In this document: piece by piece, positions 28,252 to 36,515 of the stretch
How positions within the stretch are numbered: the first letter of the stretch is position 1
Layout of the letters: each line of letters starts with the position of its first letter
NCBI RefSeq assembly: GCF_000334455.1
Contig: NZ_BANX01000015.1
Span: 1 to 64,000, forward strand
DNA from: Gordonia soli NBRC 108243
GTDB lineage: Bacteria > Actinomycetota > Actinomycetes > Mycobacteriales > Mycobacteriaceae
Reading direction: 5' to 3'
Length of the DNA stretch: 64,000 nt
The notes under the pieces: generated by a model
Told to the model about the DNA's origin: nothing
What the model saw: the letters and a program-made list of their open reading frames with translations, nothing else
The model's database searches: none
Translations under genes and position numbers: made by a program

Positions 28252-29167
28252 GGGCGGTCGCCGACAGTCCGACCGCCAGGCCGATCACCACCGCCATGAC
28301 CGCGATCTCCACCGCGGCGCGGCGGATGGCCGTGGACTCACTCCCCCGATGCCGCCGCACCTCCGGAAGCCAGCGACTGCGATGCCAGGCGGCGATCCCG
28401 ACCAGGATCACCAACCCGACGCTCTTCGCGATCAACAGTCGTCCGTAACCGGTGTCCACGAGCACCCAGCCGACGCCGATCTCGATGATCCCGGCGATCA
28501 CGCCGGTCAGCGCGATCACCCCGACCGCCCACTGCGCCCGGCTGGAGAACACCGGGAGTGCCCGGGCCCACCCGGATCTGCCGCGAACGGCCACGGCGAG
28601 CGCCAGCAGGGTCCCACACCACCAGGCCGCCGCGAGTGCGTGCAGTCCGACCAGCACCGGCCCCCAGGTCGTCTGACCGGGATGACCGGAGATCGAGGTC
28701 GCGAGCAGACCGACCCCCGCGAGGATCGCGACCGCAGCCACCGGGATACGCGTCTCGGTGATCAGATCGGCCACCGCCCAGCCGACGACGAGCACCGCAC
28801 ATCCCGCCGCCACCAGATCGGGTGCGCCGGCGTGGGCCGAGTCGGCGAACCGACCGACATCCAACCGGAGCACACCGACCCCGGCCTGGTCTGCGGCGCG
28901 TACCCACGCCGTGGTCAGTGCGGCGACCGCCCAGATCGCACCGACCACACCGACGAGTCGACTCGACGGGACGGCGCCCAACTGCGGTAACCCGCCCAAC
29001 CCGACGAGCAGCACCGCGGCCCCGACCGCGACGTTTGCCGGGATCGCGGTCGACTCCGGACCATCGGGGTGCGCGAGCAGCCAGGCCAGGCCCAGCCCGG
29101 CGACCGTCACGACGCAGGCTCCACCCATCAACAGGGCGGAGCGTCGGGTCGTCGTGACGGTCACCAT
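28247..29167 (-). CDS. CopD-family copper transport membrane protein
   Basis: A 306-residue inner-membrane protein with about eight membrane segments. The C-terminal half fits the CopD domain (HALAAAWWCGTLLALAV, later TGYGRLLIAKSVGLVILVG and AAWHRSRWLP). CopD proteins move copper across the membrane, working with a periplasmic CopC. It starts 10 nt after the CopC-like gene and closes the copper cluster. Confidence 0.8.
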   Translation of the reverse strand: MVTVTTTRRSALLMGGACVVTVAGLGLAWLLAHPDGPESTAIPANVAVGAAVLLVGLGGLPQLGAVPSSRLVGVVGAIWAVAALTTAWVRAADQAGVGVLRLDVGRFADSAHAGAPDLVAAGCAVLVVGWAVADLITETRIPVAAVAILAGVGLLATSISGHPGQTTWGPVLVGLHALAAAWWCGTLLALAVAVRGRSGWARALPVFSSRAQWAVGVIALTGVIAGIIEIGVGWVLVDTGYGRLLIAKSVGLVILVGIAAWHRSRWLPEVRRHRGSESTAIRRAAVEIAVMAVVIGLAVGLSATAP

Positions 29168-29177
29168 CGTGGACCGA

Positions 29178-29714
29178 TCAGCTACGACCGGGCGAGCGCC
29201 GGGTCACCCACAGCACCACGCCGAGGCCACCGCCGAGGACGACGACGGCACCGACGATGAACGGCCACAACGGGACCCCGCTCTCATCGGACTCCTGCGC
29301 GTCGGCGACCGCGGGTCCTGGCGTACCGGTCCCGGCGGTCGTCAGCTCGAAGGTCCGCTGCCCCTCGACGGGATGACCGTCGGCGGAGGTGACCCGGTAG
29401 TTGATCTTGTAGGTCCCCGCCGGTCCGAGTGGCCGCAGGGCGGCACGGATCGTCGGACCCTCGACGATCGGATCGCCGTCCTGCCAGTACCGGTCGTCGG
29501 GACCCACGACGTTCAGCACCGCGAACGACTTCTGCAGCGACTCGTTGAAGGTGATCGACACCTGCTGCGGACCGGCTTCGACGCGGGCACCGTCGGCGGG
29601 CACCGACGACTCCGGACGTGAGTGCGCAGCGGCCATCGGCGCGGTCCACGATCCGAGGATCGCGACGAGGATCGCCCCGAGCAGGGCGGTTCCCGCGATT
29701 CGACGACTACGCAT
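29178..29714 (-). CDS. CopC-like copper-binding secreted protein with C-terminal anchor
   Basis: A 178-residue protein: a signal peptide ending at AAA-HSRPE, so the mature chain would start with His as in CopC, then a CopC beta-sandwich (SSVPADGARV, ITFNESLQ, RVTSADGHPVEG with a second His) and a C-terminal membrane helix (VPLWPFIVGAVVVLGG) with a basic tail. It likely holds Cu(II) at the outer face of the membrane for CopD. Its start overlaps the YcnI-like gene by 8 nt. Confidence 0.85.
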   Translation of the reverse strand: MRSRRIAGTALLGAILVAILGSWTAPMAAAHSRPESSVPADGARVEAGPQQVSITFNESLQKSFAVLNVVGPDDRYWQDGDPIVEGPTIRAALRPLGPAGTYKINYRVTSADGHPVEGQRTFELTTAGTGTPGPAVADAQESDESGVPLWPFIVGAVVVLGGGLGVVLWVTRRSPGRS

Positions 29715-30516
29715 CCGAGCCCCCCTTGTCCTCTGTTCCCGCCGAGCCGGTGTCGGTCGATGCTGCGTTGGTCGATGCTGCGGCGGCCCGACGGGACGAG
29801 CGCGCCAGCGCGGCGACTGCCACGACGACGCCGAGCGCCCCGACGACCAGCCCGATGCCGCCGATCCAGCGTGCGGCGCTGTCCGACGACGAGGCCTGCG
29901 CGGTCGAGTCCTCGTTCGTCGCGGTGGCGGTCGAGCTGCCGTGGTGGTCGCCCCCCTCGGCCGCAGGCGCCAGGGTCAGCGTCGGGGTCGGGTACTCGGC
30001 CTCGGAACCATCGGAGTTCTCCGGCTCGGTCCAGGACGCCTTCTCGCCGTCGGCGTAGGTCTGGACCGCGGGCAGCCCGACGGTCTCCTCCTCGGGGAAG
30101 GGACCACCGGAGATGCGGAACTGCTGGAACTCACCGACCGGCACGCCGGGCGTGCCGGGCAGCGCGGTCCAGGTGATCGAGGTCGCCTCCTTGCTGGAGG
30201 GATCCTTGACGATGTCGGCCTTCCAGCCGGGCAGGACCTCGGCGCGTGCCGACTTCAGATTGGGCAGGGTGACCGTCAGGGTGGTGGTCGGGCTGGTGTC
30301 GGACTCGTTGGGCACGACGAGCGTCACGACGCCGTAGCCGCCCTGGGTGAGGGTCGGCGCATTCGCGGTGACGTGTGCGCTCGCGGCACCCGACCCCAGC
30401 AACACGGCGCCGGCGGCGGAGCCGGCCGCGACGGTGGCCACCAGAGAACGACGGACACGCGTCGAGCGCGGTCGGATCGACGGGGGGACGGCAGGGGTGA
30501 TGACGGTGGATGACAT
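29707..30516 (-). CDS. YcnI-family (DUF1775) copper-associated protein
   Basis: A 269-residue protein: twin-basic N terminus with signal peptide, cleavage at ASA-HVTANAP giving an N-terminal His typical of YcnI copper sites, a DUF1775 beta domain to about residue 185, an acidic His-containing linker (GGDHHGSS), one membrane helix (IGGIGLVVGALGVVVAV) and a long Ala/Ser/Thr/Asp tail. ATG 30516 has GAGAGG 7 nt upstream. It acts with the CopC- and CopD-like proteins in copper acquisition or handling. Confidence 0.85.
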   Translation of the reverse strand: MSSTVITPAVPPSIRPRSTRVRRSLVATVAAGSAAGAVLLGSGAASAHVTANAPTLTQGGYGVVTLVVPNESDTSPTTTLTVTLPNLKSARAEVLPGWKADIVKDPSSKEATSITWTALPGTPGVPVGEFQQFRISGGPFPEEETVGLPAVQTYADGEKASWTEPENSDGSEAEYPTPTLTLAPAAEGGDHHGSSTATATNEDSTAQASSSDSAARWIGGIGLVVGALGVVVAVAALARSSRRAAAASTNAASTDTGSAGTEDKGGSDA

Positions 30517-30620
30517 GGATGACCTCTCGATTCGGCGATCAGGTGTGGGGCGCCGACCTCCCGATGTGGGGCAGGTGGCGTCGACGCCGATGCGGCCGAC
30601 TGAGCGGGGGCACCGACGGA

Positions 30621-31151
30621 TCAGCGCAGCACGGGAGGTCCCCGGACCCCGACCGAACCGAGGACGACCGGCATCGGCAGGGCAGCCGCCGGTCGCGTCG
30701 CCACGATCAATCGCGGAACACCGACCGGGAGCCGCCCCGGACCGGCGAGGGTCCGCACGGTCGAGGTGAGGACGTCGAGCAGCCGGCCCGTCAACGCGAT
30801 GAGCACGGCACCGAGGGGAATCGCGACCAGGTGGGTCAGCGCCATCGTCCCCAGCGCCGAGCCGGATGTCGCCGCTGCGTGTCGGTGTTCGTCGAGACCC
30901 AGCACCGCGTGGCAACCGAGTTGGCCGACGGTCAGCACCGTCACGATGCGGGCCGTCACGTCGATGATCGAGAGGCGACGGGATCGGGGCGTCACGACAG
31001 CCGCGAGAACGCCGACCCCGACGCAGAGCATCGCACCGCCGAGCGTCGGCAACGCACCGGAAGCCGATCCGTGCGCAGCCATCCCGACCGCGGGCACGAC
31101 GAGACCGACTGCGAGGCGTGGCGAGACCGCACCTGTCCTCGCGCCGCTCAT
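30621..31151 (-). CDS. Small integral membrane protein, probable member of the copper cluster
   Basis: A 176-residue protein with about four membrane helices. The loop between helices 2/3 and 4 carries a histidine-rich patch (CHAVLGLDEHRHAAATS), and a Cys-His pair is close by, which would suit metal binding. It is the first gene of the four-gene copper set, 104 nt before ycnI. No family is recognised. Confidence 0.6.
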   Translation of the reverse strand: MSGARTGAVSPRLAVGLVVPAVGMAAHGSASGALPTLGGAMLCVGVGVLAAVVTPRSRRLSIIDVTARIVTVLTVGQLGCHAVLGLDEHRHAAATSGSALGTMALTHLVAIPLGAVLIALTGRLLDVLTSTVRTLAGPGRLPVGVPRLIVATRPAAALPMPVVLGSVGVRGPPVLR

Positions 31152-31287
31152 ACCGAACCCTCTGGCCGTCGGGGACCGCTGTCCCCGGTCGTGATCTGTC
31201 GGGTCTCAGCATGTCACGCGCGTCGTCGACGCCCACACCGACGTCGAAGGCTCCACTCACGAGGGGCTCGCGGCCGCTGGGCCCGGA

Positions 31288-32124
31288 TCAGCCGCCGGTG
31301 AGGAAGGGCCCGATCGATTCGAGCAGCTCGCCCGGGGCGTCGACCGGCACGATGTGACCGCTGTCGGCGATGACGTGACCGACGAGGTCGTCGGTGATCG
31401 GGCGTAGCTGCCGGTGGGTCGCCTCGCCGACGACCCCGGCGCCGATCGTCATCGTCGGGACCGTCAGCCGACTCCGCGCGGCGTCGGCGATGTCGGCGGC
31501 GTTGCGGGTGCCGGCGCGGTAGTACTCGAAGGCACACCGCAGCGACTCGGTGTCGGCGTACGCGTCGAGGATCGCCTCGCGGATCGGGGGCGGCGGCCCC
31601 GCACCGTCGGCGGTGCCCTGTCGGAGGAAGAAGTCGATGTACGCACGTTCGTTGCCCGCGAGCACCGACTCCGCCAGCCCGGGCACCGCATGGAATCCGA
31701 ACCACCAGGGCGGCCCACCCGCGAGGAAGTCCTCTGCTCCCGGCAGCACCCCGATGAGGGCCTCCATCAGCACGAGCCGCGTGATCCGCTGCGGGTGCCG
31801 CGCGGCGAGCAGGAACGCCGGCGGGACACCGGCATCGAGCGCCACCACCGACGCCCTCGACTCGCCCACTCCGTCGAGCAGTGCGAGCACGTCGTCCGCG
31901 AGGGTCGCCGCGTCGTAACCGCTGTCGGCACGCTCACTGGCGCCCAGTCCGCGCAGATCCGGTGCGATGACCCGATGTCGGTCGGCGAGATCCGGGATGA
32001 CAGCCGACCAGATCCGCCAGGTGTGCGGGAACCCGTGCAGCAGCACGACCGCCGGTCCGGTGCCCGCCGTGGCGACATTGAGGCGCACACCGTTCGCCGC
32101 GACCGTGAACTCCTCGACGCCCAT
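31288..32124 (-). CDS. Alpha/beta hydrolase with Asp nucleophile (epoxide hydrolase/dehalogenase type)
   Basis: A protein of about 278 residues. The oxyanion motif is LLHGFPHTWRIW and the nucleophile elbow reads VALDAGVP, so the nucleophile is Asp as in epoxide hydrolases and haloalkane or fluoroacetate dehalogenases. The general base is the His in DSGHIVPVD. A TTG at 32133 could add three residues and has a GGGGGTAGG upstream. It is divergent from the HxlR-type regulator with about 68 nt between them, suggesting regulation by it. Confidence 0.78.
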   Translation of the reverse strand: MGVEEFTVAANGVRLNVATAGTGPAVVLLHGFPHTWRIWSAVIPDLADRHRVIAPDLRGLGASERADSGYDAATLADDVLALLDGVGESRASVVALDAGVPPAFLLAARHPQRITRLVLMEALIGVLPGAEDFLAGGPPWWFGFHAVPGLAESVLAGNERAYIDFFLRQGTADGAGPPPPIREAILDAYADTESLRCAFEYYRAGTRNAADIADAARSRLTVPTMTIGAGVVGEATHRQLRPITDDLVGHVIADSGHIVPVDAPGELLESIGPFLTGG

Positions 32125-32192
32125 CCCCGACAATGGACCTACCCCCTTCGCGAACTCGACCGAACGACCTCCCCGACGCTAAGGACGCCACC

Positions 32193-32561
32193 GTGACCAC
32201 ACAAGAACGCACTCGGTCCACACCTGGTCACTCCGAGGTGACCGACCCCGCACTCTGCCCCACCCGCCGGCTCCTCGATCACCTCGGCACCCGCTGGACC
32301 GCACTGGTCGTCAAGATCCTGGCCGCGTGGCCGCAACCGGAGATGCGGTACTCGGATCTGCGTCGCTCGACTGTCGGGATCTCGGCGAAGATGCTCGCCC
32401 AGACCCTGCGCGAGATGGAACAGGCCGGCCTGGTGCACCGCCGGGTGGAGCCGACGACCCCGCCACGGGTCCACTATTCGTTGACCTCGAAGGGGCGCTC
32501 CTTGGAGGAACTGCTGGTGACGGTCCGCAGCTGGGCCCAGGAGAACATGGCGACCGCCTGA
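32193..32561 (+). CDS. HxlR-family transcriptional regulator
   Basis: A 122-residue winged-helix regulator. The HxlR signature [19 protein letters not shown] includes an N-terminal cysteine that serves as an aldehyde or redox sensor in some relatives; the recognition region is [21 protein letters not shown] and the wing ends [11 protein letters not shown] use GTG 32193 (AAGGA 7 nt upstream). It probably controls the divergent hydrolase. Confidence 0.82.
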   Translation: MTTQERTRSTPGHSEVTDPALCPTRRLLDHLGTRWTALVVKILAAWPQPEMRYSDLRRSTVGISAKMLAQTLREMEQAGLVHRRVEPTTPPRVHYSLTSKGRSLEELLVTVRSWAQENMATA

Positions 32562-32641
32562 CGCCGAGCGTCGGCGCAGCGGCCGGCTTCGGGCTCGCGC
32601 GCCACGGTTTCTCCGGCGTCCGACCGGGCTACGCTCGACGG

Positions 32642-34663
32642 GTGTCCGTCTACTCCCACGGTTTCGCACGTGTCAGCGGCGCGGTCCCGACACTGCGGGT
32701 CGCCGATCCGGCGTTCAACACCGAACAGACCATCACGCTTCTTCGTCGCGCTGCCGACGACGATCCGGCGCTGGTCGTGTTCCCCGAACTCGGATTGTCG
32801 GCGTACAGCGCCGACGACCTCTTCCACCAGGACGCCCTGCTCGACGCGTGCCTGACCGGGCTCGGACAGATCGTCGATGCCAGTGTCGGGTTGCGGCCGC
32901 TGGTCGCCGTCGGTCTGCCGCTGGTGGTCGGTGACGGCCTCTATAACTGCGCGGCGGTCATCCGCGACGGCGAGGTCCTCGGTGTGGTGCCGAAGTCGTA
33001 CCTGCCGAACTATCGGGAGTTCTACGAGCAGCGCTTCTTCGCGGCGGCGCGGGATGCGCCGACCGACACCGCCCGCGTGTTCGGCCGCGACGTCCCGTTC
33101 GGCGCCGACCTGATCTTCGAGGCAGAGGATCTTCCCGGGTTCGCACTGCACGTCGAGATCTGCGAGGACGGCTGGGTTGCGGTCCCGCCCAGCACGTGGG
33201 CCGCACTCGGTGGCGCGACGGTGCTGGCCAACCTCTCCGGCTCGCCGGTGACCGTCGGCAAGGAGAGTTACCGGAAGTCGTTGAGTGCAGCACATTCCGC
33301 ACGCCTGCTGGCTGCGCACATCTACGTCGCTGCCGGATTCGGCGAGTCGACGACGGACCTCGCCTGGGACGGCGATGCCCTGATCACCGAGAACGGCACG
33401 CTGCTCGCCCGCAGCGAACAGTTCGCGATGGACGACCAGATCATCACCGCGGACATCGATCTCGACCGTCTCCGCCAGGAACGCATGCGGATGATCAGCC
33501 ACCGCGATCAGATCGGTGATCACGCGGACGACCTGAAGCAGTTGCGCCGCATCAGGTTTTCGTTCGGCGGACCCGGCGGCTCCGATTCGATCCTGCGAAG
33601 GACGGTGCCGCGCTTCCCGTTCGTGCCCGCCGACTCGGCCGATCGGGACGAACGCTGCCGCGAGGTCGGCAACATCCAGGTCCAGGGGCTCGCCGCGCGC
33701 CTCCGCTCCACCGGCATCGACAAGATCGTGATCGGGGTGTCGGGCGGGCTCGACTCGACCCTGGCACTCCTCGTGGCGGTCGACACCTTCGATCGGCTCG
33801 GCCTGCCCAGGACGAACATCCTCGGATACACGATGCCCGGGTTCGCCACCGGGACAGCCACTCTGGCACGGTCGCATCGACTCATGAACTCACTGGGGAT
33901 CACCGGCGAGGAGATCGACATCCGACCGTCGTGCGAGCAGATGCTCGCCGACCTCGGTCATCCGTATTCGCGGGGCGAGTCGGTGTACGACGTCACCTTC
34001 GAGAATGTCCAGGCCGGCGAGCGCACCTCGCACCTCTTCCGCCTGGCCAATCACAACGGTGGCATCGTGCTCGGCACCGGCGACCTGTCGGAGCTCGCGC
34101 TCGGCTGGTGCACCTACGGTGTCGGTGACCAGATGTCGCACTACAACGTGAACTCGTCCGTGCCGAAAACGCTGATCCAGCACCTGATCCGATGGATGAT
34201 CGCGTCGGGTGCGCATTCACCCGAGACCACCGAGGTGCTCGTCGAGATCCTCGGTGACGTGATCTCGCCGGAGCTGGTGCCGGCCGGTGAGGACGGCGCC
34301 ATCCAGAGCACCGAGGACACCGTCGGGCCGTACGAACTGCACGACTTCTTCCTCTACTGGATCACCCGATTCGGCTATCGGCCGTCCAAGGTGGCCTTCC
34401 TGGCCGAACACGCCTGGGGCGACCGCGACCGCGGACCGTGGCCGGAGATGCTCGAGTCCGGCAAGCGCAACGAGTACGACCGCGCGACCATCGAGCACTG
34501 GCTGGGCGTGTTCCTCAAGCGGTTCATGAACAACCAGTTCAAGCGCAGTGCGATGCCCAACGGTCCCAAGGTCGGATCGGGTGGGTCGCTGTCGCCGCGC
34601 GGGGACTGGCGGTCGCCGTCGGATGCGTCGGTGCGTGCCTGGTTGGACCAGTTGGGGCGTTGA
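32642..34663 (+). CDS. nadE: Glutamine-dependent NAD(+) synthetase
   Basis: A 673-residue two-domain enzyme making NAD from nicotinate adenine dinucleotide, ATP and glutamine. The N-terminal nitrilase-type glutaminase has the E-K-C triad at E49 (VVFPELG), K118 (VVPKSY) and C174 (VEICEDGW). The C-terminal synthetase has the P-loop [10 protein letters not shown] and the [20 protein letters not shown] region. Length matches the M. tuberculosis enzyme. The transcript is probably leaderless: TACGCT at 32630-32635 ends 6 nt before GTG 32642. Confidence 0.95.
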   Translation: MSVYSHGFARVSGAVPTLRVADPAFNTEQTITLLRRAADDDPALVVFPELGLSAYSADDLFHQDALLDACLTGLGQIVDASVGLRPLVAVGLPLVVGDGLYNCAAVIRDGEVLGVVPKSYLPNYREFYEQRFFAAARDAPTDTARVFGRDVPFGADLIFEAEDLPGFALHVEICEDGWVAVPPSTWAALGGATVLANLSGSPVTVGKESYRKSLSAAHSARLLAAHIYVAAGFGESTTDLAWDGDALITENGTLLARSEQFAMDDQIITADIDLDRLRQERMRMISHRDQIGDHADDLKQLRRIRFSFGGPGGSDSILRRTVPRFPFVPADSADRDERCREVGNIQVQGLAARLRSTGIDKIVIGVSGGLDSTLALLVAVDTFDRLGLPRTNILGYTMPGFATGTATLARSHRLMNSLGITGEEIDIRPSCEQMLADLGHPYSRGESVYDVTFENVQAGERTSHLFRLANHNGGIVLGTGDLSELALGWCTYGVGDQMSHYNVNSSVPKTLIQHLIRWMIASGAHSPETTEVLVEILGDVISPELVPAGEDGAIQSTEDTVGPYELHDFFLYWITRFGYRPSKVAFLAEHAWGDRDRGPWPEMLESGKRNEYDRATIEHWLGVFLKRFMNNQFKRSAMPNGPKVGSGGSLSPRGDWRSPSDASVRAWLDQLGR

Positions 34664-34740
34664 CGGGTCGGTTCAGTCGGGTGCCGGGCCCACCTTTCCC
34701 GCCCGCCCTGTCCGCCGCCTGCGCCCGGTCTGACCGGCGT

Positions 34741-34796
34741 CCGTCTGCCGTCTGCTGTCTGCCGTCTGCCGTCTGCCGTCTGCCGTCTGCCGTCTG
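34741..34796. repeat. Tandem array of eight heptanucleotides
   Basis: Eight consecutive copies of CCGTCTG; only the third differs, by one base (CTGTCTG). It sits 4 nt before the first palindromic element. Such short arrays are prone to slipped-strand length variation. Confidence 0.9.
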
Positions 34797-34800
34797 CCCA

Positions 34801-34865
34801 AAATCTGCCGTCCAGCGCTGGAGCGCGTGGATATTGCACACGACCCAGCGCTGGGCGGCAGTTCT
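34801..34865. repeat. 65-nt palindromic element, copy 1 (variant)
   Basis: The left arm AAATCTGCCG and right arm CGGCAGTTCT are 55 nt apart start to start, exactly as in copies 2 and 3. The inner bases of the arm changed together (TAC to CCG on the left, GTA to CGG on the right), preserving pairing. An inner CCAGCGCTGG palindrome occurs on both sides. Confidence 0.7.
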
Positions 34866-34940
34866 TGGTCGACCGGGCCCGCTGTCCGGCGCATGCCGAG
34901 GCCGGCAGATCGCCCCCGGCCCGGCACCGCCGTCCGCACG

Positions 34941-35005
34941 AAATCTGTACGCCAGCGAACAACCATCGACATAACGTCGACCGCCCCGCGCTCACGTACA
35001 GATTT
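34941..35005. repeat. 65-nt palindromic element, copy 2
   Basis: Arms AAATCTGTAC and GTACAGATTT, part of a perfect 13-bp inverted repeat (34939-34951 and 34995-35007), with a central CGACATAACGTCG starting 26 nt into the element. Confidence 0.85.
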
Positions 35006-35181
35006 CGGCGGGGGATGCCCCGGCACGCCGGGCCCGCCCCGGCGCACCCACCCCGAAAACCACCCAACGGCAACCGAAAACCACCGCACAGCACGCCACC
35101 ACTGCCAATACGGTTCCCACGTCCCCAATACGGGCGGATTTCGGGCAGATTCGGAGACGGCCCGCCCCCGATCGGCCCGCA

Positions 35182-35246
35182 AAATCTGTACCCCGGGGCC
35201 GGGCCACCGACATATCGTCAACAGCCCAGTCCCGACGTACAGATTT
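35182..35246. repeat. 65-nt palindromic element, copy 3
   Basis: The same arms AAATCTGTAC and GTACAGATTT (11 bp perfect including one flanking base) and a central CGACATATCGTC at the same offset as in copy 2, while the sequence between arms and centre is different. Confidence 0.85.
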
Positions 35247-35301
35247 TCGGCGAACCCCCGCCGCTCAGCAGCAGACCTCAGTCACCGACGCCCGCACCCG
35301 A

Positions 35302-36279
35302 TCACGCGGCCGACCAGAACTCCCCCAACCGTCCGGCCAGCGCCCGACCGTGAGTCCGGCCGGCGCGGGCCGCGGCGGGACGGAGCGACAGATCCATCGC
35401 GTTGGCCCCGAACATGCACTCCGACTCGGCATCCGGCACGACGATCTCGACCCGGGCGCCGGTCGCACGGAGCTCCTCGACCTGCGCGGCGAGCTGCATC
35501 CGCCAGTCGAGCGGGTGCAGGGTCCGACCACCGAGGGGCGACAGCACCAGAACCCGGCCGAATCCCGTTGCCAGGTCCGCATTCTCGTTCCGCCGGTAAC
35601 CACCGTCCACATACCAGCGGTCGCCGATCCGATACGGAAGACCACCTCCGGAACAGCTCGCGGCGACTGCATCGACGAGGTCGACCCCGCTGCGAGCATC
35701 GAAGACGATCGGCTCGCCGGTCTCGGCATCGACGGCCGTGATGGCCATCGCCCGGTCGACGGGCCACAGGTTGTCGGGCAGGCGCGGCGCGACGATCCCA
35801 CGCCACCGCTCCGACCAGGAGCCGTCCGACTCCGCCTCGCGTGCCATCGCGGCCGCACCCACCCGTCGCCGCATGTCGTCTGGATCGACTGCGGTGGCGA
35901 TGAGTGCACGTAAGCGTGTGAGCTGCTCCGATGCCGGGGCGCCCGGCGCACCACCACGGTGTCCGCTGTCGCGCTGCGGAGCAGGTGGAGCGACCTGGGT
36001 GGCCTCGAACAGCTCAGCGGCCGTCGCGCCGGCGAACTGGGCCACCGCCGTGGCACCCGCCGACGTCCCGACGCTCAGGGCCGCGGTGGTGACGTCGAGC
36101 CCGACATCGGCCAGACCGGCGACGACGCCGATAAGCCATGCGTTCCCCGTCGAGCCGCCCCCGCCGAGTACCAGGGCCCGACCATCGGAGGATGCACCGG
36201 ACGCCGAACCCGGTGCGGCAGAGGGATGTACAGCCGGCTGACCGGCCGGAATGGAATCAGTGACAGAAGAAGTGTTCAT
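35302..36279 (-). CDS. Patatin-like phospholipase/acyl hydrolase
   Basis: A 325-residue patatin-family protein. The oxyanion GGGGSTG is at about residue 39, the catalytic Ser in GTSAG at about 71 and the Asp in VDGGYR. The first 30 residues are Pro/Ser/Ala-rich and variable. It should cleave acyl esters of lipids; the substrate is unknown. The ATG at 36279 has AGAGG upstream, but that site lies in a hairpin preceded by a translated leader peptide, implying translational control. Confidence 0.85.
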   Translation of the reverse strand: MNTSSVTDSIPAGQPAVHPSAAPGSASGASSDGRALVLGGGGSTGNAWLIGVVAGLADVGLDVTTAALSVGTSAGATAVAQFAGATAAELFEATQVAPPAPQRDSGHRGGAPGAPASEQLTRLRALIATAVDPDDMRRRVGAAAMAREAESDGSWSERWRGIVAPRLPDNLWPVDRAMAITAVDAETGEPIVFDARSGVDLVDAVAASCSGGGLPYRIGDRWYVDGGYRRNENADLATGFGRVLVLSPLGGRTLHPLDWRMQLAAQVEELRATGARVEIVVPDAESECMFGANAMDLSLRPAAARAGRTHGRALAGRLGEFWSAA

Positions 36280-36282
36280 GGG

Positions 36283-36326
36283 AGTCGCCTCTCGAGAAGA
36301 GCGTGGCGGGGCTCCCGGTGGCGACT
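36283..36326 (-). promoter_or_regulatory. Hairpin overlapping the patatin ribosome binding region and leader stop
   Basis: AGTCGCC (36283-36289) pairs with GGCGACT (36320-36326). One arm borders the AGAGG ribosome binding site of the patatin gene; the other contains the end of the leader-peptide stop codon. Ribosomes finishing the leader would open the hairpin. Confidence 0.5.
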
Positions 36327-36384
36327 ATCCCAGTCGCGAGATCGTGGACTGCGGGGGAGCACCCGATGCGGATACTGCGTACAT
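36325..36384 (-). CDS. 19-residue leader peptide upstream of the patatin gene
   Basis: A short ORF encodes MYAVSASGAPPQSTISRLG and is preceded by a near-consensus AGGAGG 7 nt before its ATG, much stronger than the site of the downstream gene. It ends 45 nt before the patatin start, inside a hairpin arm. The adjacent prolines could slow ribosomes. Its role as a translational attenuator is inferred. Confidence 0.55.
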   Translation of the reverse strand: MYAVSASGAPPQSTISRLG

Positions 36385-36515
36385 GGGTCTCACCTCCTGA
36401 CAGCTCGAACACGATCGATGCGAACGCTAGCATGCCGGATCGGCGGCGCGCCAGCGGTTTCCGCAGTTGCCGCAGCACGACCCGCCCACGGGCGCGATCC
36501 GGTGCGCATCGAGGG

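Larger units (their letters stand above)
34664..35301. other. Repeat-rich intergenic region between nadE and the patatin gene
   Basis: 638 nt without a convincing gene. It contains a heptanucleotide array, three 65-nt palindromic elements and a pair of CCAATACGG direct repeats near 35105 and 35126. The composition (C-rich on the plus strand) differs from the neighbouring coding DNA. Confidence 0.7.

Noticed and set aside
30517..31260. N-terminal extension of the YcnI-like protein
   Set aside because: It is Arg-rich antisense-type sequence across the neighbouring membrane-protein gene; ATG 30516 has a good ribosome binding site and a signal peptide follows.
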